Positions 39,903-50,826 are shown, counted from the stretch's first letter. The stretch: DNA of 64,000 bases from Actinokineospora xionganensis (GCF_014323725.1 NZ_JABVED010000001.1:292505-356504), one strand, 5' to 3'. Notes: generated from the sequence alone by a model not told the origin. Translations and numbers: made by a program.

Positions 39903-40892
39903 TCAGAGGGGTGCGCTGATGTCGGCCACCGCGCGGCGCGCGCTGGCGGGCAGCGGCTCGGCGGAGGTGGGCGCCCACCCGACCCGCAGGACCAACTGGG
40001 GGATGGCGGCGCCGTCGAGGACGGTGTCGCGGATCAGGATGCGGCTGTCGGCGACCTCGATCCCCTGTGACAGCGGGCAAGTCGCCAACCCGAGCTCGGT
40101 CGCGGTCAGCAGCACCGCGCTCGCGGCCTCACCGGCGCGCAGCCGCGACAGCGCGTCGTCGCCGGGGGTGGCCAGCACGATGAGTTCAGCGGCGTCGGGC
40201 TCGTTGCGGCGCACCGGCGACTCACGCAGCTCGCCCCCGGTGAACGTGCGCATCCGGGTGTCGCCGTGGTGTTCGCTGCCCGCCGGTGCGGCGGCCGCGG
40301 GGACCCCGTCGGTGCTCACCCGGCTCCGGCCGCTCCACTGGGCGATCTCCGCGGCGTACTCGGGGTCGTGCTGCTGCCGCTCGGCGGCGAGTTCCATCGC
40401 CACCGCGAGCCGGTAACGGGTTTCCGTGTCGGCGACCGGGATCGCGAGGACACCCTCATGGGCCGCGCGCTCCACCAGCAGATCCATCAGCTCCGCGGGC
40501 ACCGGCCACGACGAGTACGCGCGCCGGTCGGTGCGCCTGCGGGTGATCGCCGTGGCCAGGGCGACGTCCTCACGGGACGGCTCGGCCGGGACGAACTCCA
40601 CGGCGGCCAGGTGATCGGGCGCCGCCGGGTTCGGGATGCGGTGCACCAGTGTGGCGTATCCCAGCGCGGCGAACGCGACCCGCAGGTGGTGTAGGGCGGC
40701 GCCGCAGCTGATGAGCAGGTCCCGGCCCTGCGGGTCGGTCGCGGGCACCTGGCGGGACCAGTCGGCCATCAGATGCACCGAGTCGTCCCCGATCAGCCAG
40801 CGCCACGGCTGCGAGTTGTGCACCGACGGCGCCCTGGCAGCCAGCTCGATCGCGTCGTTCACCGTGACGCGATCCAATTCCGGTGCGGTCAT
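39903..40892 (-). CDS. Acg/Rv3131-type nitroreductase family protein
   Basis: 329 residues with ELAARAPSVHNSQPWRWLIG, DPQGRDLLISCGAALHH, RRRTDRRAYSSWPVP, GEAASAVLLTATELGLATCPL and LVLRVGW, all the family blocks in order. ATG 40892 (MTAPELD) follows GAAGGGAAAGG; the ATG at 40913 adds seven residues and has a GGAGG that is too distant. Divergent from a DUF1918 gene across paired DevR boxes. Fourth member of the family in the window. Confidence 0.9.
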   Translation of the reverse strand: MTAPELDRVTVNDAIELAARAPSVHNSQPWRWLIGDDSVHLMADWSRQVPATDPQGRDLLISCGAALHHLRVAFAALGYATLVHRIPNPAAPDHLAAVEFVPAEPSREDVALATAITRRRTDRRAYSSWPVPAELMDLLVERAAHEGVLAIPVADTETRYRLAVAMELAAERQQHDPEYAAEIAQWSGRSRVSTDGVPAAAAPAGSEHHGDTRMRTFTGGELRESPVRRNEPDAAELIVLATPGDDALSRLRAGEAASAVLLTATELGLATCPLSQGIEVADSRILIRDTVLDGAAIPQLVLRVGWAPTSAEPLPASARRAVADISAPL

Positions 40893-40959
40893 GGCCTTTC
40901 CCTTCACCAACATGGTTTGTGGTCACCTCCACTGTCGGTCGCGCGTGGGGTGCGGGCGA

Positions 40960-40995
40960 GAGACCGAGGTCCCGCGGCGGCGGGCCCAGATGCCC
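40960..40995. promoter_or_regulatory. Paired DevR/DosR boxes in a divergent promoter
   Basis: GAGACCGAGGTCCC (40960-40973, one mismatch) and GGGCCCAGATGCCC (40982-40995, three mismatches), centres 22 bp apart. They lie 74 bp from the nitroreductase start (40892) and 66-88 bp from the DUF1918 start (41055). Confidence 0.75.
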
Positions 40996-41054
40996 TGTCG
41001 ACGACACGGCTCGGCAACGACCGTGATGGGTGAGACAGGACGGGAGGACCGCGC

Positions 41055-41336
41055 ATGCACGCCGAACCTGGTGACTGGCTGGTCATCGAACGCTCCGACA
41101 TCGAGCACCACGCCCGACGCGGCCGTATCGAGCAGGTCCGCGGCGCGGGCGGGACCCCGCCGTTCGTGGTGCGGTGGCTCGACACCGACCGCGTCGTGCT
41201 CGTGTTCCCCGGACCCGACGGGCATGTGGTCAGCGCGGCCGACCTCGCCGCCGCCGACGCCGCCGCGAACGCCCGCCTCACCCGCGTCCAGCGGGAAATC
41301 AGCGCACACCCAGCTCATCGGCCGGAGGAGTCATGA
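41055..41336 (+). CDS. DUF1918 protein
   Basis: 93 residues. DUF1918 covers about 1-60 with PGDWLVIER, GRIEQVRGAGGTPPFVVRW and VVLVFPGPDGHVV, an SH3-like beta barrel. The rest is a helical tail. DUF1918 proteins are small, actinobacterial and uncharacterised. GGGAGGA precedes the ATG. Overlaps the universal stress gene downstream by 4 bp (ATGA), so the two are translated together under the paired DevR boxes. Confidence 0.85.
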   Translation: MHAEPGDWLVIERSDIEHHARRGRIEQVRGAGGTPPFVVRWLDTDRVVLVFPGPDGHVVSAADLAAADAAANARLTRVQREISAHPAHRPEES

Positions 41337-41794
41337 TGCCGCAAGGACAGCACACCCAGACCATCGTGGTCGGCGTCGACGGGTCGCCGACCGCCGCCGC
41401 GGCCCTGTCGTGGGCGGTCGAGGAAGCCGCCCGGCGCGGCTGCCCGGTGCGCGCGGTGACCGCCGCCCCGCAGGACGCCCCCGGATACTTCGTCGAGGGT
41501 GTCGCCGAACAGATCGACACGGCGTCGCGGCGCCGACCGGGCGTCACCCTGTCCCACGTCTACCGCACCGGCGCGCCGGGGAGGGTCCTCGTGGACGACG
41601 CCGCCGACGCGGCGATGCTCGTGGTCGGCAGCCACGGTGTGAGCCGGATCGTGTCGGTGCTGCTCGGCTCGGTCACCGCGTACTGCGTGCGGTTCGCCCG
41701 CTGCCCCGTGGTCGTCGTGCCGAACATCATGGCCGTGCGCGAAACCGCCACTACTTCCATGGTGGAGTCGGCGCTGCCCGGGCCACTGCTGTAG
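41333..41794 (+). CDS. Universal stress protein, single domain
   Basis: 153 residues. IVVGVDGSPTAAAAL at the N terminus and a complete ATP loop VGSHGVSRIVSVLLGS (G-x2-G-x9-G-S). A tail of about 20 residues (MAVRETATTSMVESALPG) follows the fold. GGAGGAG lies before the ATG, inside the end of the DUF1918 gene. It converges with another universal stress gene across a strong hairpin. Confidence 0.9.
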   Translation: MMPQGQHTQTIVVGVDGSPTAAAALSWAVEEAARRGCPVRAVTAAPQDAPGYFVEGVAEQIDTASRRRPGVTLSHVYRTGAPGRVLVDDAADAAMLVVGSHGVSRIVSVLLGSVTAYCVRFARCPVVVVPNIMAVRETATTSMVESALPGPLL

Positions 41795-41801
41795 CCGAGA
41801 A

Positions 41802-41841
41802 AGCTGTGGGCGGGACCCGCGTACGGGTCCCGCCCACAGCT
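41802..41841. terminator. 18-bp perfect hairpin between convergent USP genes
   Basis: AGCTGTGGGCGGGACCCG (41802-41819) pairs with 41824-41841 around CGTA. Longest perfect stem in the window. It holds GGGACCC...GGGTCCC, but the spacing differs from a DevR box. Confidence 0.9.
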
Positions 41842-41850
41842 GTGTGGGAC

Positions 41851-42279
41851 TCAGTCGGCGGGGACGATCACCACCGGGCAGGTCGCGTGCCGCAGCAGGT
41901 CCGCGGCGAACGCCCCGACTCCGGTGGTGACGTTCGCCGCGTGCTGGTGGGCGCCGATGACCAGCAGGTCCGCGTCCTCGGCGACGCGGGCGAGCTCACG
42001 GCCGCGGTGCCCGGGCATCGCGGTGTCGACGACCGGTGGCGCGTCGTCGACTCGGGCGGCGGTCTCGGCCACCAAGTCGGCGAGTCGCTCGGTGTCGGTG
42101 TGCTCCCGCGGGCGCGGCGCACCGCCCATGCCCGCGGGTCGGGGAGCGGTCAACTCGACCGCCCGCACGACCGCGTGCCTGCCGCGCGCTTCCTCCATCG
42201 CCCATCGCAGGGCGGCGCGGCTGCGCGGCGACCCGTCGATGCCGACGACGATCCTGTGTTCACGGTTGGAAGTGTCCAC
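41851..42279 (-). CDS. Universal stress protein, single domain, degenerate nucleotide loop
   Basis: 142 residues; starts RIVVGIDGSPRSRAALRW and ends CPVVIVPAD. The loop reads IGAHQHAANVTTGVGAF, so the G-x2-G-x9-G-S motif is broken and ATP binding is unlikely. Such non-ATP Usp proteins are thought to work by protein contacts. A box (42345-42358) lies 72 bp before the start, shared with the alcohol dehydrogenase. Confidence 0.87.
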   Translation of the reverse strand: MDTSNREHRIVVGIDGSPRSRAALRWAMEEARGRHAVVRAVELTAPRPAGMGGAPRPREHTDTERLADLVAETAARVDDAPPVVDTAMPGHRGRELARVAEDADLLVIGAHQHAANVTTGVGAFAADLLRHATCPVVIVPAD

Positions 42280-42344
42280 GGCTGTGCTCCTGTCCGAGGG
42301 GGTCCGTCCAGTCCAGCGTGGCCGCCCGGGTCGGCCTGGGCGAA

Positions 42345-42358
42345 GGGCACTTGGTCCC
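42345..42358. promoter_or_regulatory. DevR/DosR-like box between USP and adh
   Basis: GGGCACTTGGTCCC, two mismatches (CA for AC in the left half). Centre 72 bp before the USP start and 90 bp before the adh start. No second box at 22-23 bp. Confidence 0.65.
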
Positions 42359-42441
42359 GTGCGGCGCCGAAGATCTGCCCTGCCTGACCGGCGAAGGTCG
42401 TCTTATCGTCAGGTGGGACAGTCGACCGAGCGGAGAACAGG

Positions 42442-43440
42442 ATGCGTGCCTGGCAGGTGCCGCTGCCGGGGCCGATGGCGACCGGGCCGCTGCGCCTGGG
42501 TGAGCTGCCGATCCCCGAGCCCGGCCCCGACGAGTTGCTCGTGCGGGTGCTGGCCTGCGGGGTGTGCCGCACCGATCTGCACGTCGCCGAGGGCGACCTG
42601 CCGGTGCACCGGGCCGCGGTCGTGCCCGGCCACGAGGTGGTCGGCGAGGTCGTCGGCACCGGGACCGGGGTCACCGGGTTCGCGGTGGGTGACCGGGTCG
42701 GGGTCGCGTGGCTGCGGCGCACCTGCGGGCGCTGCCGGTACTGCCTGCGCGGCCGGGAGAACCTGTGCCCGCTCTCGCGGTACACCGGGTGGGACGCCGA
42801 CGGCGGGTACGCCGAATACACCACCGTGCCCGCCGATTTCGCGCTGCCGCTGCCCGCCGGGTACTCCGACACCGAACTCGCGCCGCTGCTGTGCGCGGGC
42901 GTCATCGGCTACCACGCGTTGCTGCGCGCCGAGCTGCCCGCGGGCGGGACCCTTGGGGTGTACGGGTTCGGCGCCAGCGCCCACCTCGCCGCCCAGGTCG
43001 CCCTGGCCGGGGGCGCGACGGTGCACGTGATGACCCGGGACGCCGCGGCCCGACGACTGGCGCTGAATCTGGGCGCCGCCTCGGTCCAGGGCGCCGCCGA
43101 TCCGCCACCGGAACCACTCGACTCGGCGATCCTGTTCGCCCCGGCCGGAGAGCTGGTGCCGCCCGCCCTCGCCGCGCTCGATCGGGGCGGCACGCTGGCC
43201 GTCGCAGGCATCCACCTCAGCGACATCCCGTCGCTGAACTACCAGCGGCACCTGTTCCAGGAGCGGCAGCTCCGCAGCGTCACCTCGAACACCCGGGCCC
43301 AGGCCCGCGAATTCCTTGCCGTGGCCGAAGAACACCACCTGCGGGTGACCACGTCGCCCTACCGCCTCGACCAGGCCGACGCCGCGTTGACCGACCTCGC
43401 CGCCGACCGTGTCCACGGCGCCGCCGTTCTGGTGAACTGA
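42442..43440 (+). CDS. adhA: Zinc-dependent alcohol dehydrogenase
   Basis: 332 residues. Catalytic zinc ligands Cys39 ([10 protein letters not shown]), His64 and Glu65 (PGHEVVG) and Cys near 148; structural zinc from [15 protein letters not shown]. The Rossmann domain has [16 protein letters not shown]; the middle Gly of the usual GxGxxG is kept. MDR superfamily, AdhA-like. It oxidises or reduces short or medium alcohols with NAD(P), a possible fermentative outlet when oxygen is low. Start follows a weak GGAGAACAGG site. It lies behind a DevR-like box and ends in a hairpin. Confidence 0.9.
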   Translation: MRAWQVPLPGPMATGPLRLGELPIPEPGPDELLVRVLACGVCRTDLHVAEGDLPVHRAAVVPGHEVVGEVVGTGTGVTGFAVGDRVGVAWLRRTCGRCRYCLRGRENLCPLSRYTGWDADGGYAEYTTVPADFALPLPAGYSDTELAPLLCAGVIGYHALLRAELPAGGTLGVYGFGASAHLAAQVALAGGATVHVMTRDAAARRLALNLGAASVQGAADPPPEPLDSAILFAPAGELVPPALAALDRGGTLAVAGIHLSDIPSLNYQRHLFQERQLRSVTSNTRAQAREFLAVAEEHHLRVTTSPYRLDQADAALTDLAADRVHGAAVLVN

Positions 43441-43442
43441 AA

Positions 43443-43477
43443 GCCGTCGCCCCGGCGACACCCGCCGGGGCGACGGC
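43443..43477. terminator. 14-bp perfect hairpin between adh and fbp
   Basis: GCCGTCGCCCCGGC (43443-43456) and its complement at 43464-43477 around GACACCC, starting 2 bp after the adh stop and facing the convergent bisphosphatase stop at 43486. Confidence 0.85.
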
Positions 43478-43485
43478 CTGCTCGG

Positions 43486-44607
43486 CTACACGGGCGCGCG
43501 GGTCGCGGGCACCGGCGGCATCGGCTCCCACCGGTCGGCCATCTTCGCCTCCAGCGCGCTCATCGTCGTGTATTCCAGCTCGGACAGGGGCAGCCGGTGC
43601 GGCTCGAACGGGCCGTGCCCGCGGAAGTAGTCCATGGCCTCGTTGGCCTGCGAGCGGGCCCGGTCGAACGACGGGTCGGCGAACATGTCCCGCGGGCCGA
43701 TGAGCTTGCCACCGGTGATCTGGAAGCCCAACGCCACGACCCGGGGCGGGCCGTCGAACCGGGCCGGGGTGGCCTGCGCCAGGCCCACCGGCATGATCGG
43801 GGCGTGGTGGGACCCGCGCATGCAGCCCGCCACCGCGTACGGGAACGAGAACGGCTCCAGGACCTCGCCCACCGCGGGCAGGCCCGACTGGCAGCGCACG
43901 ATCATGACCGGGTCGTCCTTGCCGACGTAGCGCCCGGCGATCAGCGAGAGCCGCTGGGTGGAGGTGGCCGCAGCCGGGACGCCCAGCTTGATCGACTCGA
44001 CGCTGTGCACCACGTACCGGGCGGGGGCGCCGATGAACATCAGCAGGTCGTAGCTGTCGCGCGGGGTGTCGAAGGTGATGCGCTTCTCCTCGTAGAGGTC
44101 GTAGACCTCGAAGCGGAACCCGTCGTGCATCTTCTCGTCGATCACCAGGCCCGCGGTGTTGAACGGGTCGGCGAACATCTTGTACAGCGGCAGGTTCCAC
44201 GCCCCCGGCTCGGTCTTGTCGGCCAGGAAGCAGATCACCGGCTCGCTGGCGCGTTCGGTGAACTCCAGTTCGGCGTAGCCGGGTCCCATGCCGCGCAGGT
44301 TGCCGCTGAACGCGTCGGACAGCAGGTCCTGCCCGGCGCCGTAGAGCCCGAGCTGCTTGGCGATCTCGGTGGTGCGCAGGAACGTCTCCCACGCGAAGGT
44401 GTGCACCGGCTCCGCGTCGGGGCCGTGGTCGTGGGTCATGATCAGCGAGATGTCGTCGCCGCAGCGGCTGACCTTCCCGTCGATCAGCAGGCCTTGGGCG
44501 ATGGCGGTCTCCACCGCGGTGGTCGCCGCGACGAGCATGTCGGGGTGGACCTCGCAGTGGCCGACGAATCCGCCGGTGTCGGCTTTGATGATGCTCAGGG
44601 TTGTCAT
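43486..44607 (-). CDS. fbp: Archaeal-type (class V) fructose-1,6-bisphosphate aldolase/phosphatase
   Basis: 373 residues. N-terminal LSIIKADTGGFVGHCEVH, then CGDDISLIMTHDHG (metal ligands), TFAWETF, DAFSGNLRGMGPG, FLADKTEPGAWNLPLYKMFADPFNT, GYVGKDDPVMIVR-like and GCMRGSHHAPIMPVG. These mark the bifunctional FBPA/P that makes fructose-6-phosphate from triose phosphates in one protein. It is typical of Archaea and deep-branching thermophilic bacteria; here it sits in an actinomycete. One-way gluconeogenic role. The start overlaps the wax ester synthase stop by 4 bp, so the two are coupled. Confidence 0.92.
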   Translation of the reverse strand: MTTLSIIKADTGGFVGHCEVHPDMLVAATTAVETAIAQGLLIDGKVSRCGDDISLIMTHDHGPDAEPVHTFAWETFLRTTEIAKQLGLYGAGQDLLSDAFSGNLRGMGPGYAELEFTERASEPVICFLADKTEPGAWNLPLYKMFADPFNTAGLVIDEKMHDGFRFEVYDLYEEKRITFDTPRDSYDLLMFIGAPARYVVHSVESIKLGVPAAATSTQRLSLIAGRYVGKDDPVMIVRCQSGLPAVGEVLEPFSFPYAVAGCMRGSHHAPIMPVGLAQATPARFDGPPRVVALGFQITGGKLIGPRDMFADPSFDRARSQANEAMDYFRGHGPFEPHRLPLSELEYTTMSALEAKMADRWEPMPPVPATRAPV

Positions 44608-45983
44608 CCGGATTCCTTTGCTGAGAAGGGGATGCCGAGCGGTCGCGTGGACGCGGCCAACTCGGCGATGGTGCGTTCGATGGTGCGGGTCAGCAGGTCG
44701 ACCTCGGGGACGCTGTGCGCGTCGGTGGTCACCCCGAAGACCAGGCGGTCGCGGTAGGACAGCACCGCCACCCCGGTGCGCAGCCGCAAGGCGAGTGGGA
44801 CGTAGGGCATCAGCTCCACGAGTTCGCTGCCCAGAAAGGACAGTGGGTTGCGTGGGCCGGGCACGTTCGTGGTGACCGTGATGATGTTGCGCTGCGGGAG
44901 CCTGGCGGCGATCCGGATGGCCGCGGAGATCGGCGCGAACGGGCCGTAGGCCGCCAGGTCGGTGACCGCGGTGCCCGCGTGGGTCTGGTCGCTCCTCTTG
45001 GCCGAGCCCAGCCGCGCACGCACCGCGTGCAGCGCCTCGACCGGGTCGGCGATGTCGACGGGCAGCAACGGCAGCAGCAGCGAGATCCGGTTGTCGAGGG
45101 TGTCCTCACCGGCGGCGCGCGTCGAGACCGGGACCAGGGTGCGCACCGCGCGCGCCGAAGGCGCCTGCCCTCGGCTGAGCAGCAGTTCACGCAGCGCCGC
45201 GCTGACCGCTGTGAGGACGACGTCGTTGACGGTGGCCCCGAAGTGCCTGCCGATCTCGGCGACCTGCGGCAGCGAGGCGCGGGCCACCCCGTAGCCGCGC
45301 CGCGACCCGAGCGGTCCGGTCAGCGGTGACGGATCGGCCGGGAGCGCCACGGCGGCGAGCGACACCAGGCCACGGGCCGCGGCGATCACCCTGCGCCCAG
45401 CCCGGACCGGGGAGCGGGCGGCACCGCACAGCACGCCGATGGGCTTGCGCGGGTCGACCGCCCGCAACAGCAGGCGCAGCGGCCCGCAGTGGCTCGACGC
45501 CGGCACCGTCGGTGGCCGGTCGCCGAGGGCGGTTTCGTAGAGGTGGCTGCCCGACACGCCGTCGGCGACACTGTGGTGCACCTTGGTCAGCAGCGCCCAC
45601 CGGTTCCCCGCGAGGCCCTCGATGACCCATGATTCCCACAGCGGGTGGTCGCGGTCCATTCGCGACGACATGACCCGGCCGACCAGCTCGCACAGCTCGG
45701 CGTCGTCGCCCGGCGCGGGCAGCGCCGTGCGCCGCAGGTGGTTGTCGGGGTCGAAGTCCGGGTCGTCCACCCACACCGGTGCTGTCAGGTCGAGGGGTGT
45801 CCTGCGCACCTTCTGCGTGGTGTGCGGGACGGTTCGCATGGCGGCGAGGATGGCGGCCCGGGCCGCGGCGGGGTCGGGGGTGGGCCCAGCGAAGACCGCG
45901 ACGGACCCGATGGCCAGTGCGGCGTGCGGGTCGGCGTCCTCCACGTCGAGGAACGCCGCGTCGAGTGGGCTCAGCTGCTCCAC
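44604..45983 (-). CDS. Wax ester synthase/diacylglycerol acyltransferase (WS/DGAT)
   Basis: 459 residues. MEQLSPLDAAFLDVED opening, active site HHSVADG (His136, His137, Asp141, Gly142), and C-terminal TNVPGPRNPLSF are the WS/DGAT signatures. Makes triacylglycerol or wax esters from acyl-CoA. Tgs1 (Rv3130c) is the DosR-regulon member in M. tuberculosis. GTG 45983 was chosen for the family start and for the GGGAG site; the frame runs open upstream without one. A GGGAC half site with GGTCC lies at 46052, 75 bp upstream, but is not a proper box. Confidence 0.92.
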   Translation of the reverse strand: MEQLSPLDAAFLDVEDADPHAALAIGSVAVFAGPTPDPAAARAAILAAMRTVPHTTQKVRRTPLDLTAPVWVDDPDFDPDNHLRRTALPAPGDDAELCELVGRVMSSRMDRDHPLWESWVIEGLAGNRWALLTKVHHSVADGVSGSHLYETALGDRPPTVPASSHCGPLRLLLRAVDPRKPIGVLCGAARSPVRAGRRVIAAARGLVSLAAVALPADPSPLTGPLGSRRGYGVARASLPQVAEIGRHFGATVNDVVLTAVSAALRELLLSRGQAPSARAVRTLVPVSTRAAGEDTLDNRISLLLPLLPVDIADPVEALHAVRARLGSAKRSDQTHAGTAVTDLAAYGPFAPISAAIRIAARLPQRNIITVTTNVPGPRNPLSFLGSELVELMPYVPLALRLRTGVAVLSYRDRLVFGVTTDAHSVPEVDLLTRTIERTIAELAASTRPLGIPFSAKESG

Positions 45984-46108
45984 TGCTCTCCCTCGTTCCC
46001 GTCGAGATCGCACCGGCCCGAGAGGCGGAGACGCCCGCCGTGGGGGGCGACGGGACGGTCCGGGCGTGCGTGCCGCGGCACCACGCCGATCCGCTCTCGG
46101 GCCGGGGA

Positions 46109-46125
46109 CCGGGATCAGATCCCGG
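46109..46125. promoter_or_regulatory. 17-bp near-continuous palindrome CCGGGATC-A-GATCCCGG
   Basis: Perfect 8-bp inverted repeat with a single central base, 126 bp before the wax ester synthase start and 87 bp after the SDR stop. Too short a loop for a good terminator; it could be an operator for a regulator other than DevR. The rest of 45984-46211 shows no gene. Confidence 0.5.
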
Positions 46126-46211
46126 TAGTGCCAACGCTTCGCCACCTAGCCGGTGCGCCACAGAGTCGATGGTCTCCATCGGACGGTGGCGGAGGTCTGT
46201 GCCGCCGGCGC

Positions 46212-46970
46212 CTACTTGGCGAGGAAGCCGCCGTCGATCGGGTAGTAGGTGCCGGTGGCGAAGGACGCCGCGTCGCTGGCCAGCCAGGTGACCAGTTCGG
46301 CGACCTCCTCGGGCGTGCCGATGCGCCCGAGCGCGTGCTGGCCCGCCATGGCTTGCAGGGTGGCCTCGTCGAGGCGGGCGGTCAGCAGCGGTGTCCGGAT
46401 GAACGCCGGACCGACCGAGTTGACGCGGATGCCGTCGGCCGCGTGCTCCCAGGCCGCGACCTGGGTCATGCCCACCACGCCGTGCTTGGCCGCGGTGTAG
46501 GCGCTCGCGGTGGGGAAGCCGACCTGGCCGAGGATCGAGGCCATGTTCACGATCGACCCGCCGCCGTTGGCGCGCATGGCGCGGATCGCGGCGCGCTGGG
46601 TGAAGAACACCCCGTCGAGGTTGACCCCGATGACCTGGTGCCAGCCCTCGTCGGTGTAGTCGCCCGATGTGCTCGCCTCACCGCCGATTCCCGCGTTGCA
46701 CACGGCGATGTCGACCCGGCCGAGGGTGCCGACCACATCGGCCATGGCCTGGTCCACCGCCGCGCTGTCGGCGACGTCGACGACGATCCCGTGGGTGCGG
46801 TGGCCGTAGCGGGCCAGTTCCTTGAGCGTGTCGTCGATGGCGTCCTGGTCGAGGTCCCAGATCGAGACGTCGGCGCCGGAGCGGGCCATGGTGTGCGCGC
46901 ACGCCCGGCCGATACCGGATGCGCCGCCGGTGATGACGGCGACCTTGTCCCCGAGCTTGTAGTTGATCAT
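46212..46970 (-). CDS. Short-chain dehydrogenase/reductase (SDR)
   Basis: 252 residues. Cofactor loop TGGASGIG, Asp near 38-40 in WDLDQDA (NAD(H) preferred), NAG motif, catalytic Ser in MASILGQVG and YTAAK (Tyr-x-x-x-Lys). C-terminal YYPIDGGFLAK as in 3-oxoacyl-ACP or secondary-alcohol dehydrogenases. AAAGGA precedes the ATG at 46970. Divergent from the CoA synthetase/oxoacid dehydrogenase operon and sharing its two boxes, so it may act on the same acyl or keto intermediates. Confidence 0.88.
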   Translation of the reverse strand: MINYKLGDKVAVITGGASGIGRACAHTMARSGADVSIWDLDQDAIDDTLKELARYGHRTHGIVVDVADSAAVDQAMADVVGTLGRVDIAVCNAGIGGEASTSGDYTDEGWHQVIGVNLDGVFFTQRAAIRAMRANGGGSIVNMASILGQVGFPTASAYTAAKHGVVGMTQVAAWEHAADGIRVNSVGPAFIRTPLLTARLDEATLQAMAGQHALGRIGTPEEVAELVTWLASDAASFATGTYYPIDGGFLAK

Positions 46971-47026
46971 GACAGTCCTTTCGTGGGTGTGCCTCCGACG
47001 ATGCGAGACCTGATCCGCCGCGACGA

Positions 47027-47063
47027 GGGGCGACGGTCCCGGCCCAAGCGGGCCCTTGGCCCC
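47027..47063. promoter_or_regulatory. Paired DevR/DosR boxes between SDR and the CoA-synthetase/dehydrogenase operon
   Basis: GGGGCGACGGTCCC (47027-47040, one mismatch) and GGGCCCTTGGCCCC (47050-47063, two mismatches), centres 23 bp apart. First centre 63 bp from each divergent start (46970, 47096). One of the best pairs in the window. Confidence 0.78.
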
Positions 47064-47095
47064 TCGCGGTCCCGGGCCGCGCGCGGCTTGATGGG

Positions 47096-48879
<1,784 letters not shown>

Positions 48880-48880
<1 letters not shown>

Positions 48881-49851
48881 TGACCACGGCCGACGCGAAG
48901 ACCCGCCTGGAGCTGCTCACCACCATGCTCCGAGTGCGCCGATTCGAGGAGCGGTGCGTCGAGCTCTACAGCGCCGAGAAGATCCGCGGATTCATGCACC
49001 TGTGCATCGGCGAGGAAGCCGTGTCGGCCGGTGTGCTGCGCGCGCTGGGCCCCCTCGACGCGGTGGTCTCCACCTACCGTGAGCACGGCCACGCCCTGGC
49101 CCGCGGCCTGCCCATGGCCGCGGTGATGGCCGAGATGTTCGGCCGCGCCACCGGGGCCAGCCACGGCCGCGGTGGGTCGATGCACCTGTTCGACGGCGAG
49201 CGCCGCTTCTACGGGGGCAACGCGATCGTCGCAGGCGGGCTCCCGGTCGCTGTGGGCCTCGCGCTCGCCGACCGAATGCGAGACCGGCCCACGGTCACCG
49301 CGTGTCTGTTCGGCGACGGCGCCGTCGCCGAGGGCGAGTTCCACGAGTGCATGAACCTGGCCGCCCTGTGGCGGCTGCCGGTGCTGTTCTGCTGCGAAAA
49401 CAACCGCTACGCCATGGGGACCGCGCTGGAACGCGAGCACGCCGTGACCGACCTCGCGCTGCGGGCGTCGTCCTACGGGATGCGCTCGTGGGCCGTGGAC
49501 GGGATGGACGCCGAAGCGGTCGCCGACGTCGCCGCCCGCGCCGTCGACACGATCCGTGGCGGATCCGGGCCGTGCTTCCTGGAACTGAGCACCTACCGGT
49601 TCCGCGCGCACTCCATGTACGACTCCGACCGCTACCGCGACAAAGCCGAGATCGGCGCCTGGAAGCGGCGCGACCCGATCCCGGCGCTCACCGAACTGAT
49701 GCGCGCGGCCGACCAGCTCACCGACGAGGACCTGGCGGGCATCGAGGCGACCATCGGTGAAGAGATCGACACCGCGGTCGCCGCCGCCGAACAGGCACCC
49801 GTCGAACCCGTCGCCGACCTGACCCGCTTCGTCTACTCGGAACGGACGTGA
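48880..49851 (+). CDS. pdhA: 2-oxoacid (pyruvate/acetoin-type) dehydrogenase E1 component, alpha subunit
   Basis: 323 residues. Thiamine diphosphate motif [20 protein letters not shown] with the closing ENN, the start [14 protein letters not shown] and phosphorylation-loop-like [15 protein letters not shown]. Decarboxylates a 2-oxoacid and passes the acyl group to lipoate. RAHSMYD-type signature is that of pyruvate or acetoin, not of branched-chain enzymes, though substrate cannot be fixed by eye. ATG 48880 overlaps the synthetase stop (TGATG) with GGAG 8 bp upstream; a GTG at 48877 is possible. Confidence 0.9.
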
Positions 49852-50825
49852 CGACCGTGCGGACCACCTACCGTGAAGCCCTCCGCGAGGCGATGCGCTC
49901 GGCGATGCGCGAGGACGAGCGCGTGTTCCTCATGGGCGAGGACGTCGGCCGCTACGGCGGCTGCTACGCGGTCAGCCTCGGGCTGCTCGAGGAATTCGGA
50001 CCCGACCGGATCCGTGACACCCCGCTCTCGGAGTCGGCGTTCGTCGGCGCGGGCATCGGCGCCGCCATCGCCGGGATGCGCCCGATCGTGGAGATCATGA
50101 CCGTCAACTTCAGCCTGCTCGCGCTCGACCAGATCCTCAACAACGCGGCCACCCTGCTGCACATGTCCGGCGGGCAGATCGCGGTGCCCCTGGTGATCCG
50201 GATGACCACCGGGGCGGGCCGCCAGCTCGCCGCGCAGCACTCGCACAGCCTCGAAGGCTGGTACGCCCACATTCCCGGTCTGCGGGTCATCTCGCCGGCC
50301 ACCGTCGCCGACGCCCGCGGGATGCTCGCCACGGCGCTGGCCGACCCCGACCCGGTGATCATGTTCGAGCACAACTCCCTGTACTCGGTGGAAGGCGAGC
50401 TGAGCGACGGCGGGCCCGTCGACATCGACACCGCCGCCGTGCGCCGACCCGGCACCGACGTCACCCTGATCAGCTACGGCGGCACCGTCGCCAAGGCGCT
50501 CGACGCCGCGGGCGAACTCGCCGACGCGGGCATCTCCGCCGAGGTGATCGACCTGCGCACCCTGCGGCCGCTCGACGAGCGCACCCTGCTCGAGTCGGTC
50601 GGCCGCACCCACCGCGCCGTCGTCGTCGACGAGGGCTGGCGCAGCGGCAGCCTCGCCGCCGAGATCGCCGCCCGCATCGCCGAACAGGCCTTCTACCAAC
50701 TCGACGCCCCCGTGGCCCGCGTGTGCGCCGCGGAGGTGCCGGTTCCCTACGCCGCCCAGCTCGAACAGGCCGCGCTACCACAGGTCGCCGACATCGTCGC
50801 GGCCGTACGCGCGATGGTGGGCTGA
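49848..50825 (+). CDS. pdhB: 2-oxoacid dehydrogenase E1 component, beta subunit
   Basis: 325 residues. [29 protein letters not shown], then [38 protein letters not shown] and [17 protein letters not shown], all classic E1-beta blocks. GTG start overlaps the alpha subunit stop by 4 bp. Forms an alpha2beta2 tetramer with the previous product. Confidence 0.92.
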   Translation: MTTVRTTYREALREAMRSAMREDERVFLMGEDVGRYGGCYAVSLGLLEEFGPDRIRDTPLSESAFVGAGIGAAIAGMRPIVEIMTVNFSLLALDQILNNAATLLHMSGGQIAVPLVIRMTTGAGRQLAAQHSHSLEGWYAHIPGLRVISPATVADARGMLATALADPDPVIMFEHNSLYSVEGELSDGGPVDIDTAAVRRPGTDVTLISYGGTVAKALDAAGELADAGISAEVIDLRTLRPLDERTLLESVGRTHRAVVVDEGWRSGSLAAEIAARIAEQAFYQLDAPVARVCAAEVPVPYAAQLEQAALPQVADIVAAVRAMVG

Positions 50826-50826
50826 C

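Noticed and set aside
41824-41841. GGGACCC...GGGTCCC as a DevR box
   Set aside because: It is part of an 18-bp terminator stem between convergent genes, the arms are spaced differently and no start codon lies at the usual distance.
46052-46065. GGGACGGTCC as a DevR box for the wax ester synthase
   Set aside because: Only the left half and a displaced GGTCC match; arms are not separated by four bases. Kept only as a half site.
46085-46165. Stem-loop-rich stretch that looks at first like a minus-strand tRNA
   Set aside because: The reverse complement lacks the GGTTCGAATCC-type T arm and a closing acceptor stem; the stem found is only the CCGGGATC palindrome.
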